Assembly: GCF_000214665.1 (NCBI RefSeq)
Contig: NC_015572.1
Span: 4,987,682-5,051,681 of the forward strand
Reading direction: 5' to 3'
Origin: Methylomonas methanica MC09
GTDB lineage: Bacteria; Pseudomonadota; Gammaproteobacteria; Methylococcales; Methylomonadaceae
DNA: 64,000 nt
Shown: in pieces, positions 55,459 to 64,000 of the stretch
How positions within the stretch are numbered: the stretch's first letter is position 1
How the letters are laid out: the number at the start of each line of letters is the position of its first letter
Position numbers and translations under genes: made by a program
Notes under the pieces: generated by a model
Seen by the model: only the letters and a program-made list of their open reading frames with translations
Databases searched by the model: none
What the model was told of the DNA's origin: nothing

Positions 55459-56712
55459 CTAAGCCCGTAAATGACCTTCGCCATAAGCCACCCATTTGTA
55501 GGTTGTCAGCTCGTCAGGTCCCACCGGGCCGCGAACATGCAGTTTATCCGTGCTGATGCCGACCACAGCGCCCAAACCGTAATCGCCTCCACCCGACAAG
55601 CGTGTGGAGGCATTGATCATTACCGATGCCGAATCCACCTGCTCTTCAAATTGCCGGGCCATAGCCAAACTTTGTGTGACTATGCCGTCGGTATGTCCCG
55701 ATCCATAGTGGTTGATGTGGGCTATCGCGGCTTGAATACCGTCCACGATTTTGACCGACAATATCGGTGCCAGATATTCGGTATGCCAGTCGTCTTCCGT
55801 GGCCGGCGCGATACCCGGCAACAACTTTTGGGTTTCGTCGCAGCCGCGCAGCTCGATCCGGTTTGAGTCGAATGCTGTCCACAGCAGCGGTAACAATTGT
55901 TCGGCGCATTGTTTATCGACCAGCAAGGTTTCCAGCGCGTTACAAACCTGCACACTTTGACACTTGGAGTTTACAGCGATGGCGACGGCTTGCTCGGGAT
56001 TCGCGTCGGCGGCGATATATTGGTGACAAATACCGTCGTAATGTTTGATGACCGGGATGCGGGTACCTTCGGCAATGCGTTTGATCAGGCCTTTGCCGCC
56101 GCGCGGAATCAATACATCGATATACTCATCCATTTTCAGCAGCTCGCCCACCGCTTCGTGGCCCGGCGTGCGGATAATTTGTATCGCATGTTCCGGCAAG
56201 CCTGCGGCAACGGCACCCTCTATCATCGTATCGGCGAGCAATGTATTGGTCAGTAGGGCTTCCGACCCGCCCCGCAAAATCACGGCATTACCGCTCTTGA
56301 TGCAGACGCCGGCGGCATCGGTGGTGACGTTGGGACGCGACTCATAAATAATGCCGATGACACCCAGCGGTACCGACTTTTTTAGAACCTTAAGCCCGGC
56401 CGAATTGGTGTGACCCGCCAGTATCCGGTTCAGCGGGTCCGGCAACTGCGCCACTTTTTGTAAACGCGACAACATGTACTGAAAGGTTTTGTCGTCTACG
56501 GTCAGACGCTTGATCATTGCCTCCGACTGTCCTTCGTCGCGAGCTTTTGTGATTTCCTGGCTATTAACCTCCAACACTTCTGTCTTAATCGACTCAAGCG
56601 CTTCGGCCATTTTAGCCAAGGCAAGATTTCGTTGGGATTCAGGTGCCGAGGCTAACCGGCGTGACGCCAGACGGCTTTGTTTGGCAATAGTTTGAACGGG
56701 ATAGGTACTCAT
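55459..56712 (-). CDS. proA: Gamma-glutamyl phosphate reductase
   Basis: The second step of proline synthesis: reduces gamma-glutamyl phosphate to glutamate-5-semialdehyde with NADPH. The 417-residue aldehyde-dehydrogenase-like protein shows VPLGVIGIIYESRPNVTTDAAGVCIKSGNAVILRGGSEA, the nucleophilic Cys in AVNSKCQSVQVCNALETLLVD, and VMINASTRLSGGGDYGLGAVVGISTDKLHVRGPVG. proB is not adjacent. Monocistronic as far as seen. Confidence 0.95.
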   Translation of the reverse strand: MSTYPVQTIAKQSRLASRRLASAPESQRNLALAKMAEALESIKTEVLEVNSQEITKARDEGQSEAMIKRLTVDDKTFQYMLSRLQKVAQLPDPLNRILAGHTNSAGLKVLKKSVPLGVIGIIYESRPNVTTDAAGVCIKSGNAVILRGGSEALLTNTLLADTMIEGAVAAGLPEHAIQIIRTPGHEAVGELLKMDEYIDVLIPRGGKGLIKRIAEGTRIPVIKHYDGICHQYIAADANPEQAVAIAVNSKCQSVQVCNALETLLVDKQCAEQLLPLLWTAFDSNRIELRGCDETQKLLPGIAPATEDDWHTEYLAPILSVKIVDGIQAAIAHINHYGSGHTDGIVTQSLAMARQFEEQVDSASVMINASTRLSGGGDYGLGAVVGISTDKLHVRGPVGPDELTTYKWVAYGEGHLRA

Positions 56713-56759
56713 GTTATTTCAAGGTAATCGCTTTTTGAGATGATTAAGCTTAACAGCAT

Positions 56760-58322
56760 TCAAGGAGGTGGTGTGCTACCTGGGCCGGATCCATTTTGTC
56801 GGGATTTCCGCAACAGCCAGCGGCTGGATTGACTGACTTGTCGCCACAGCAGAGTCCACTTTTCACGCGCTTTGGCGTCTTTCAGGCATCGCAGTAAGCG
56901 AGACCCATTCGCTTCATCCATTTGCCGGCCCATCACCAACCACAAGGAATCCACGTTGTAAGTGCCTAAGCCGTCGTTATCGGCCAAGCTAACCGGTACG
57001 ATGGCAATGTTTTCCGGCAAGGCCAAATCCTGCTGGATAGCATCCATGGCGGCACGGATATTGACGGCCTTTACGCAATTGGGCTCGGAAACATCATAGG
57101 GCGGCTGCCATTCCCGCACTGGCCGCAGTTCGTCGATATGACTTACCACCACAACAATGGGCGGAATTTTCCGATTGGGTTGGGCTAGGTAATGCTGATG
57201 GAATTCTTGCAGAAAATGCCGGTCAGCCGCGCGCGCCGCATTATTGGCATGGCAGACCAGCATGACTAAATCGGTTTTATCGAGCTCTTGCCGATTATCA
57301 TCTATCCAGCGGGTGTTTTCGCCATAACCCGGCGTGTCGAAAATCAGCCCGGAAAATTTGCCGTCGCGCTCCAGTGTATAAGGCACGATGGCATCCGTGC
57401 AGGAAATCACGTCGGCTGCAGCGCGCGGCGAATCGAATAAAGTATTAATCAAAGTTGACTTGCCGGCATTGGTTTGTCCCGCAACCAAAATACGTATCGG
57501 CTCCTGATTCTGCGTATGCTGCCGTTCCCGCGCCTGTAACTCATCGACCTTTGACTTGGCTGACAGCAAATCCAGTTTTTGCGGCTCAACCGCCATACGC
57601 CCGCTATACAGCATGATGGCGTAATGCCCCACTTTCTGGATGTAAGTTTCCAATAGCCAGTCTTGCAGACGCGGAACGGTTAAGGCCACGGCCTTATCCT
57701 GGGCATAGTTTTTTAGTTCCTGTAATACGCCGCTCATGGGGTTCAGTACCACGCGGCCCAGGCGCAACGCGGTATTGGCGTCACTTAAATGATCCAACCA
57801 GCGCTGCAGATTCAAACCGTCGGCTAAGGTAATCACGTGACTAAAGGGTATATGACCGTGTATTTGCCGGTGCAAATCATGGCAAACCTGTTCGGCCAGC
57901 CGCAGCAATTCCGTAACGGGAATATCCATTTCGGGTTGCTTTGTCTTGGGGCGATAGTGCTCAGCGACCGTCAGCAATACCTGTTGGCCTAGTTTTAGCC
58001 AGGTATCGATTTGATCCAGTCGACTTCGAGTGTCTTGATTAATAGCGGGTAACAGCGCCTGTACCGCATCCCAGGCGGCTTGATCGCGCTGCGAAAACGG
58101 TGTGTCCGGTTGGACGGCGCGTTCGCTCAGCGCCTTCTTTTTAGCACGGCTCAGCCATCGGGACACAATCCAAATAAGGCCGGTACAAGCCACGGATGCA
58201 TTTAGCCATATCCAGAACCATTGCTGCTGCCATAACCACCAGACACCGCAAGCCATTAATACCAAAAACGGCAGGCTGCCGATAAACAGCATCAACAGCC
58301 AGGGCCAAGCACGTTTCGTCAT
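56760..58322 (-). CDS. Membrane-anchored GTPase, 520 aa
   Basis: Two N-terminal membrane helices (WPWLLMLFIGSLPFLVLMACG and WFWIWLNASVACTGLIWIVS), a long helical region, then a Ras-like G domain from about residue 280: ILVAGQTNAGKSTLINTLF (G1), DTPGYGENTRW (G3) and VVSHIDELRP (G4, an SHID variant of NKxD). The downstream C-terminal part is basic. It resembles dynamin-like/YcjX-adjacent bacterial GTPases. It overlaps the other GTPase by four bases, so the two likely act together at the inner membrane. The substrate process is unknown. Confidence 0.85.
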   Translation of the reverse strand: MTKRAWPWLLMLFIGSLPFLVLMACGVWWLWQQQWFWIWLNASVACTGLIWIVSRWLSRAKKKALSERAVQPDTPFSQRDQAAWDAVQALLPAINQDTRSRLDQIDTWLKLGQQVLLTVAEHYRPKTKQPEMDIPVTELLRLAEQVCHDLHRQIHGHIPFSHVITLADGLNLQRWLDHLSDANTALRLGRVVLNPMSGVLQELKNYAQDKAVALTVPRLQDWLLETYIQKVGHYAIMLYSGRMAVEPQKLDLLSAKSKVDELQARERQHTQNQEPIRILVAGQTNAGKSTLINTLFDSPRAAADVISCTDAIVPYTLERDGKFSGLIFDTPGYGENTRWIDDNRQELDKTDLVMLVCHANNAARAADRHFLQEFHQHYLAQPNRKIPPIVVVVSHIDELRPVREWQPPYDVSEPNCVKAVNIRAAMDAIQQDLALPENIAIVPVSLADNDGLGTYNVDSLWLVMGRQMDEANGSRLLRCLKDAKAREKWTLLWRQVSQSSRWLLRKSRQNGSGPGSTPPP

Positions 58323-59524
58323 GATTGAACATCCTTGCTGAACCGTTCTTTCAGTAATTCCCGGCCGCGTTGTAACTGTTCGTCATAGACCGCCTTCAGC
58401 ATTTCCGGGGAGAAGGCATGACCTTGCTGGGTTTGCGCGTAGTAATAACAAAGCGTCATGCCCAAGGCATAAGTGATTGCGGCTGTGGATAGGCCGGCAA
58501 TCAATGAACCCCAGCCGGGTACAAATTTAGCCAGTTCACGTACGCCTATCCCAAAACTCAGGCCGCCGATGCCGACCGCGCTGGCCACTTCGTAAACACT
58601 GCGCCGTGTCAGCGTTAAACCGTAAATTGACGCGATGCTTTGGAACAACTTGCCTTGCGCGGCAATTACCAACGGCACACTGGCGGCGGGCACGGGCGTC
58701 ATAGCCAACAGTCCGCAGGAGATGGCGTATCCGAGCACATGCGGATAGGCATGTTGCGCATAAACATCGTTGAGCTGATCGCTTTGCGCCTGGTTTTGCA
58801 ACAATATCTGCCGCAATCCGGTCGGCAAGGCTGATTCTATGGCCGACCACAACGCATCGAGACCGTAATGGATTGGAATATAACCGTCTTCTGCCTGCGT
58901 CAAATCCACCGCCACAAACCGGGCTTTCAAATCTTTAAAATGTTGTCGTTGTACATTTAATGAGCGGGTCAAATCAGGCGGGCAATTGCCGGCAAATCGA
59001 TCGTCGGCATAGGGATACGGCAGCACATGATCCGTGGTTTTATGCGGATAGCCTTCATGCAAGCAGGTCTGTATCACCAGCAAGGGCCAATCGGGGTGCG
59101 TAAGCCGAATCGCGCGAACCGCCGATAATACACCGTCCAATTCGTGGTCCATGGCTTTAACCACCACCATCAGTAAATGCGCTTGGCTTTGACACCAGGA
59201 CATGTCTTCGGCGGGATCGTAGCCGGCTTCACCCAGTCCACGGGTATCCAAAAAACGTACGAAGGCTGTTTCCGCGTCGGGAAAATCGAAAACAAAAGAC
59301 TGCCGAGTGCACGGGCGGAATCCTTGCCCAATTTCGATGCGACTGGAACCGGTTAAGGCTTGAACGACAGAGGACTTACCGCTTTGGGTTTTACCCAATA
59401 GCCAAAATACCGGGACGGGCATATGCAGACGCGCTTCCACCAGTTTTTCATGCAACTGGCTGTCGGATACTTTGGGCGTCAGAATGCGATTAATCCAGTC
59501 ACTCTGCGGAAATTTAGAACTCAT
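58319..59524 (-). CDS. GTPase with C-terminal DUF697-type membrane region, 401 aa
   Basis: A G domain near the N-terminus: VPVFWLLGKTQSGKSSVVQALTGS (G1), FVRFLDTRGLGEAGYD (G3). After a helical region, the C-terminal part has hydrophobic segments (VLGYAISCGLLAMTPVPAASVPLVIAAQGKL, GIGGLSFGIGVRELAKFVPGWGSLIAGLSTAAITYALG) resembling the DUF697 domain of YcjF. It is the first gene of the two-GTPase operon. In E. coli, YcjX-YcjF is a related pairing (stress-linked), but here both members keep a GTPase domain. Confidence 0.85.
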   Translation of the reverse strand: MSSKFPQSDWINRILTPKVSDSQLHEKLVEARLHMPVPVFWLLGKTQSGKSSVVQALTGSSRIEIGQGFRPCTRQSFVFDFPDAETAFVRFLDTRGLGEAGYDPAEDMSWCQSQAHLLMVVVKAMDHELDGVLSAVRAIRLTHPDWPLLVIQTCLHEGYPHKTTDHVLPYPYADDRFAGNCPPDLTRSLNVQRQHFKDLKARFVAVDLTQAEDGYIPIHYGLDALWSAIESALPTGLRQILLQNQAQSDQLNDVYAQHAYPHVLGYAISCGLLAMTPVPAASVPLVIAAQGKLFQSIASIYGLTLTRRSVYEVASAVGIGGLSFGIGVRELAKFVPGWGSLIAGLSTAAITYALGMTLCYYYAQTQQGHAFSPEMLKAVYDEQLQRGRELLKERFSKDVQS

Positions 59525-59830
59525 AGGCTTCCTGGATTAACCAAGTTGAAATATTCACACGCTCTGGAAAACAAGCTTGAACCCTTAATAGAATCATTCG
59601 TCATTAAAAAGAGGATTAGCAATCAATAGATTGAGTTTGGTCCGATAACGCGTCGCACAGACAATCGCTGGCATTCTGAACTTCATAAACATCCACCTTC
59701 AAATTATCCCAGCTATACCGGGTTGGCAGTCGAGCGCTGGTAATTGCCTAAGTTCAAATTGTACTGAAATACCGCCGCCTCTCTCTGTCTTGTATGAAAT
59801 ATCGGGTAAAAATGCAGCGTACTTAGCCAC
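59525..59830. other. Gene-free stretch left of the DnaA-box locus
   Basis: About 300 bases between the GTPase pair and the nested inverted repeats, without a supportable gene. It holds the GTPase operon promoter, presumably near 59540-59600. Confidence 0.5.
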
Positions 59831-59839
59831 AGTTGTTAG

Positions 59840-59950
59840 AAACCTGTGTGCTTTAGGCCGCTATTGTTGTGGATAACTAACAAGTAAATTCGTACTTTTC
59901 GGTTATCCACAATCGCATAACAGGCCTAACGGTTGATAAAACACAGGTTT
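59840..59950. repeat. Nested inverted repeats carrying two perfect DnaA boxes
   Basis: Three matched arm pairs share one centre: AAACCTGTGT (59840-59849) with ACACAGGTTT (59941-59950); TTAGGCC (59853-59859) with GGCCTAA (59923-59929); and TTGTGGATAAC (59867-59877) with GTTATCCACAA (59902-59912). The inner arms each hold the exact DnaA consensus TTATCCACA, facing opposite ways 26 bases apart. Such an arrangement is not expected by chance. It could be a DnaA-binding titration or regulation site, a decayed or alternative replication origin, or part of a mobile element's end; sequence alone does not decide. Confidence 0.7.
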
Positions 59951-59982
59951 ATTTTCATATCAACACCCTGATACTTAAGTTA

Positions 59983-60060
59983 AAAAAATGCTTTTCAACA
60001 ACAAATCCAATCCTTAGTAGTAATAATAAAATAAAGATATCTATATATTATTATTACTAG
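59983..60060. other. AT-rich tract with triplet repeats and a hairpin
   Basis: About 80 bases of very AT-rich DNA. It includes TAGTAGTAATAATAA, a run of TAG/TAA triplets that recalls the DnaA-trio element beside origins, and an exact 11-bp inverted repeat, TAGTAATAATA (60018-60028) / TATTATTACTA (60049-60059). The palindrome could also be the transcription end of rmuC (stop at 60107, minus strand). Confidence 0.5.
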
Positions 60061-60106
60061 CGTAAGCGTACACTTCAAAAAGCAATCTTTTTCGAACAGG
60101 CCATTC

Positions 60107-61456
60107 TCAATCGCTTTGATCGTCGATCTGCATTTGTTCTGTAAAACTCTTGGGTAATTTTTTTTTGATTTTTACCCCTAACTCTTCAAAGGCACTGGCT
60201 TGGCGTAATAAATTACCGCTGCCGGAGCTCAGTTTGTTGACGATACTGTCGTAAGTTTTATGCACGGTGTTCAGTTGATTACCCAGCTTTTCGATGTCCT
60301 CAACAAAGCCGCGAATCTTGTCGTACAAGGTACCGGCTTTATCGGCAAGCAACCGGGCATTCTCGTTTTGCTGTTCATAACGCCAGATGTTTTGAACGGT
60401 ACGCAAAGTGGCTAACAATGTGGTTGGAGTGACCACCACAATCTTATGTTCGAAAGCATCGTTAAACAGTTTTTCATCGGCTTGAAAGGCCGCCATAAAT
60501 GCCGCTTCGATGGGCATAAATAACAGTACGAAATCCAATGATCGCAAACCTTTCAGACTGGTGTAATCTTTTTGGCTGAGCTCTTTGATGTGATTTCGAA
60601 CGGCGTCGGTATGTTGTTTTAACGCCTCGACGCGTTGCTGATCATTTTCCGCCGAGCAATAGCGTTCGTAAGCCAGTAAAGATACTTTGGAATCGATAAT
60701 CACATCTTTATTGTCCGGCAAACGGATAATCACATCGGGTTTGAACAAACGGTTGTCCGCATCGCGGAAGGCGCCTTGGGTTTCATACTCCATGCCTTTG
60801 CGCAAGCCCGATTGTTCCAAGACTTTTTCCAGGATCATCTCCCCCCAATTGCCCTGGGTTTTGTGATCGCCTTTTAATGCCCGGGTTAGGTTTAGGGCTT
60901 CCTGATTCATTTTTTGGGTGTCGCGGCGCAAAGAGACAATTTCTTCGCGCAAGGAAATGCGGTCTTTGGTTTCGTTGTCGTAAACGCTTTCGACGCGATT
61001 TTTAAATTCACCCAGCTGTTGCCTGAGCGGTGCGACCAAACTTTCGATGTTGGTTTTGTTATGTTCGACAAACTGTTTGCCGCGTTCTTCGAAAATGCGG
61101 TGAGCCAGGTTTTCGAACTGGGTTTTGAGTTGATTTTCCGTATCTTGAAGAAGACGGATTTTTTCGGCGTTGCTTTTATGCTGTTCCTGTTGACGAGCAT
61201 TTAGATCCGCGTTTTGGGTTTTAAGCTCAAGCAACAGCTGTTGCAGGTTTTGAATTTCAGCTTCTTTTTCACTTAACAAAGCCAACCTTTCCTCGGCTAT
61301 CGCTAAATGAATGCTCTGCTGTTGCAATTGATCGCTTTGCGACGCAATGAGTTGTTCCAGTACGTTGCGTCGTTTGTTGAACAGCCAGGCACTGATCACG
61401 AAACCTGACAAGGCCGCCAGCACAATCGCCAACGGCCATAACGATTGATCTATCAC
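60107..61456 (-). CDS. rmuC: DNA recombination protein RmuC
   Basis: A 449-residue protein with one N-terminal membrane helix ([20 protein letters not shown]), a long coiled coil (about 30-200; [27 protein letters not shown]) and the RmuC nuclease-like domain: [44 protein letters not shown]. It limits inversions at short repeats in E. coli. It overlaps hemL by four bases on the same strand, so it is read behind hemL. Confidence 0.93.
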   Translation of the reverse strand: MIDQSLWPLAIVLAALSGFVISAWLFNKRRNVLEQLIASQSDQLQQQSIHLAIAEERLALLSEKEAEIQNLQQLLLELKTQNADLNARQQEQHKSNAEKIRLLQDTENQLKTQFENLAHRIFEERGKQFVEHNKTNIESLVAPLRQQLGEFKNRVESVYDNETKDRISLREEIVSLRRDTQKMNQEALNLTRALKGDHKTQGNWGEMILEKVLEQSGLRKGMEYETQGAFRDADNRLFKPDVIIRLPDNKDVIIDSKVSLLAYERYCSAENDQQRVEALKQHTDAVRNHIKELSQKDYTSLKGLRSLDFVLLFMPIEAAFMAAFQADEKLFNDAFEHKIVVVTPTTLLATLRTVQNIWRYEQQNENARLLADKAGTLYDKIRGFVEDIEKLGNQLNTVHKTYDSIVNKLSSGSGNLLRQASAFEELGVKIKKKLPKSFTEQMQIDDQSD

Positions 61457-62733
61457 AACGTTTTGAAAACCGCGTCGGCGGCCTCAACAGTGGCTTGAAT
61501 ATCGGCATCGGTATGCGCCGCGGAAACAAAACCAGCCTCAAATGCCGATGGCGCCAGATAAACGCCTTGCTCCAGCATGCCGTGAAAAAACCGTTTAAAC
61601 CGGTCTTGATTACATTGCATGACTTGGGCGAAGCGGCTCACGGTTTTTTCTTCGCTGAAAAACAGTCCGAACATGCCGCCAACCTGATTGCTGGTGAAGG
61701 CAATACCTGCCTTGTCGGCGCTGTGTTGCAAACCGGCCAATAGCTGAGCTGTTTGACTAGTCAGCTTATCGTAAAAACCGGGGGCACTGATTAATTCCAG
61801 CGTTTTCAAACCCGCCGCCATCGCCACAGGGTTACCCGACAAAGTACCCGCCTGATAAACAGGACCTAATGGCGCTAAATGTTCCATGATTTTGCGGCTG
61901 CCGCCAAAAGCACCCACCGGCATACCGCCGCCGATGATTTTGCCGAGGGTGGTCAAATCGGGTTCGACTTTATATAAACCTTGGGCGCTATGCAAGCCGA
62001 CCCGAAAGCCGGTCATCACTTCGTCAAAAATCAGCACGGAACCGTATTGGTCGCATACGTCCCGCAATGTTTCCAAAAAACCGGGTTCGGGCGGAATACA
62101 GTTCATGTTGCCTGCCACGGGCTCCACGATAATACAGGCGATTTGTTTGCCTGCTTCGGTAAACAAAGCTCTGATTGCATCGCTGTCGTTGTAAGTCAAT
62201 GTAATCGTGTCGGCGGCAACGGTTGCCGGTACGCCGGGAGAACTCGGCACGCCCAAGGTCAAGGCACCGGATCCGGCTTTTACCAGTAAGGAGTCGGAAT
62301 GGCCGTGGTAACAACCTTCGAATTTGACGATTTTGTCCCGACCGGTAAAGCCGCGTGCCAAGCGGATTGCGCTCATGGTAGCTTCGGTACCGGAACTCAC
62401 CATGCGTACCATTTCCACAGACGGCACTAATTCGCAGACTTTTTCCGCCATACGGGTTTCGATTTCGGTGGGTGCACCAAAACTCAAACCCTTTTCGGCG
62501 CTTTGTTTGACGGCTTCGATAACCAGTGGATGGGCGTGACCTAAAATCATCGGTCCCCAGGAACCGACGTAATCGATGTAGCGTTTGTTTTCGCTGTCGT
62601 ACACATAGGCGCCTTGCGCATGGTCGAAATACACCGGCGTGCCGCCGACGCCGCTGAAAGAGCGCACCGGCGAGTTGACGCCACCGGGAATACATTTTTT
62701 GGCTTCTAAGAATAAATCGCTTGCTTGAGTCAT
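61453..62733 (-). CDS. hemL: Glutamate-1-semialdehyde 2,1-aminomutase
   Basis: Makes 5-aminolevulinate for haem. 426 residues, PLP-dependent class III aminotransferase fold. Starts [36 protein letters not shown]; the catalytic lysine is in [18 protein letters not shown], with [18 protein letters not shown] and [13 protein letters not shown] conserved. It follows a terminator, so it heads hemL-rmuC. Confidence 0.96.
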   Translation of the reverse strand: MTQASDLFLEAKKCIPGGVNSPVRSFSGVGGTPVYFDHAQGAYVYDSENKRYIDYVGSWGPMILGHAHPLVIEAVKQSAEKGLSFGAPTEIETRMAEKVCELVPSVEMVRMVSSGTEATMSAIRLARGFTGRDKIVKFEGCYHGHSDSLLVKAGSGALTLGVPSSPGVPATVAADTITLTYNDSDAIRALFTEAGKQIACIIVEPVAGNMNCIPPEPGFLETLRDVCDQYGSVLIFDEVMTGFRVGLHSAQGLYKVEPDLTTLGKIIGGGMPVGAFGGSRKIMEHLAPLGPVYQAGTLSGNPVAMAAGLKTLELISAPGFYDKLTSQTAQLLAGLQHSADKAGIAFTSNQVGGMFGLFFSEEKTVSRFAQVMQCNQDRFKRFFHGMLEQGVYLAPSAFEAGFVSAAHTDADIQATVEAADAVFKTL

Positions 62734-62762
62734 GTTTTTAAAATTTGAGATCGGAAAAAATA

Positions 62763-62793
62763 AAGGGCACGGAGAGTGTCTCTGCGTGCCCTT
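62763..62793 (-). terminator. Intrinsic terminator between the lipoprotein gene and hemL
   Basis: Stem AAGGGCACG / CGTGCCCTT with a 13-base loop; on the minus strand it is followed by TATTTTTT. It ends the gmk-lipoprotein transcript 19 bases past the lipoprotein stop. Confidence 0.88.
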
Positions 62794-62811
62794 GTTTAAA
62801 ATGCTTGAGAA

Positions 62812-63279
62812 TTAATGTTGTTTGCCGAAAAGATGCGGGCCTTTCGGCTGCTGTTTGTTTTGTACGCAAAAGTAAGCCGCCGCATCGAATTTGATTTGCA
62901 ATGAATGCGGATTCTCATGCTGTTTCAGGAAATGCTTCGCTTCTTCGGATGACAAGTCTTTCATCATGTATTTGGCGATGCACATGCAATCTTTATCCAA
63001 GCGAGGCTTATCAACATCCGGATTAGCCGAACCTTTAAGTTCCCGGGCCACACATTGATCGGCGAATTCATGCTCGAACTGATGTTTAACCACATCCGTA
63101 ACAGCCTCGTCATGAGAATGGTCGAAAGGATTGTGGGCCGGTTTTTTTACTGCAGTGCTGGGTTTATCGGCAGTTGCCGCCGTTTTCCCTTCAAGTGATT
63201 GATCATCGGAACAGGCGGTTATTAATACGGCCAAGCTCAGGCTGACCAATAAAGTGAGTAGGGCGGATTTGATTTTCAT
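62812..63279 (-). CDS. Lipoprotein of unknown function, 155 aa
   Basis: MKIKSALLTLLVSLSLAVLITAC is a lipoprotein signal (lipobox ITAC). The mature part has an Ala/Thr/Lys linker, then a small domain with four cysteines in its body (EFADQCVARELKGS, DKDCMCIAKYMMKDL, DAAAYFCVQNKQQ), which could form two disulfides in the periplasm. Function not recognised. It starts 15 bases after gmk and is probably co-transcribed with it. Confidence 0.75.
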   Translation of the reverse strand: MKIKSALLTLLVSLSLAVLITACSDDQSLEGKTAATADKPSTAVKKPAHNPFDHSHDEAVTDVVKHQFEHEFADQCVARELKGSANPDVDKPRLDKDCMCIAKYMMKDLSSEEAKHFLKQHENPHSLQIKFDAAAYFCVQNKQQPKGPHLFGKQH

Positions 63280-63294
63280 AATCTTATAATTGTT

Positions 63295-63984
<690 letters not shown>

Positions 63985-64000
63985 TTAAGAGTCAAGCCAA

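Noticed and set aside
59840-60060. Calling this the chromosomal origin outright
   Set aside because: Neighbouring genes are not those of a gammaproteobacterial oriC and gene direction does not change here; reported as a DnaA-box locus only.

Overview
The window looks like chromosomal DNA of a gammaproteobacterium, probably a methanotroph-like relative (Methylococcales). That placement is an inference from gene neighbourhoods (diaA-yraN-lpoA-rsmI, trpE/trpG, tatABC with hisE, mtnBDC, an ancestral-type typA) and from protein resemblance. No methane-oxidation or 16S gene is visible. Coding is dense, with housekeeping genes in short overlapping operons and one clear accessory island.

Layout. 1-8.5 kb: folA (cut by the window edge), a divergent asparaginase, a hypothetical, an unusual divergent transketolase, then diaA-yraN-lpoA facing rsmI. 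8.9-10.4 kb: a two-gene regulator of a three-cysteine sensor-like protein and a GGDEF diguanylate cyclase. 10.4-17.4 kb: a run of minus-strand gene cassettes separated by attC recombination sites with no integron integrase in the window (a CALIN). Its cargo includes small membrane proteins, a GNAT acetyltransferase, an AcuI/YhdH oxidoreductase and several hypotheticals. One cassette gene is split by an IS630-family element whose removal restores an exact reading frame. 17.4-21 kb: small accessory genes, including a NifX-like protein and a protein with a C-terminal J-domain.

21-28.2 kb: an RND efflux adaptor/pump pair, a TauE/SafE permease and an SLC13-type transporter. 28.3-32.1 kb: typA, a rhodanese, a methyltransferase and a LysR regulator. 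32.2-37.4 kb: a 50-residue membrane micro-protein, hisE-tatABC, the YggS family, argS and a SPOR-domain protein. 37.4-41.9 kb: an operon of TonB receptor, YfiR-like periplasmic protein and hybrid histidine kinase, likely a signalling relay. 42-46 kb: a flavoprotein, an Fcy1-like cytosine deaminase and trpG/trpE. 46-49.6 kb: an FAH-family hydrolase, a basic His/Tyr-rich lipoprotein and kup. 49.6-51.5 kb: tonB-exbB-exbD. 51.6-56.7 kb: rimK, the methionine-salvage genes mtnBDC, rnpB, a CBS protein and proA. 56.7-59.5 kb: a pair of overlapping membrane GTPases. 59.5-60.1 kb: a gene-free stretch with nested inverted repeats carrying two perfect, inverted DnaA boxes beside an AT-rich tract. 60.1-64 kb: rmuC, hemL, a lipoprotein and gmk.

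Most noteworthy are the integrase-less cassette array with its IS-split gene, the DnaA-box palindrome locus, the divergent transketolase, the cysteine sensor/cyclase pair and the TonB receptor-YfiR-kinase operon. All product calls come from reading the translations by eye; no database search was run.
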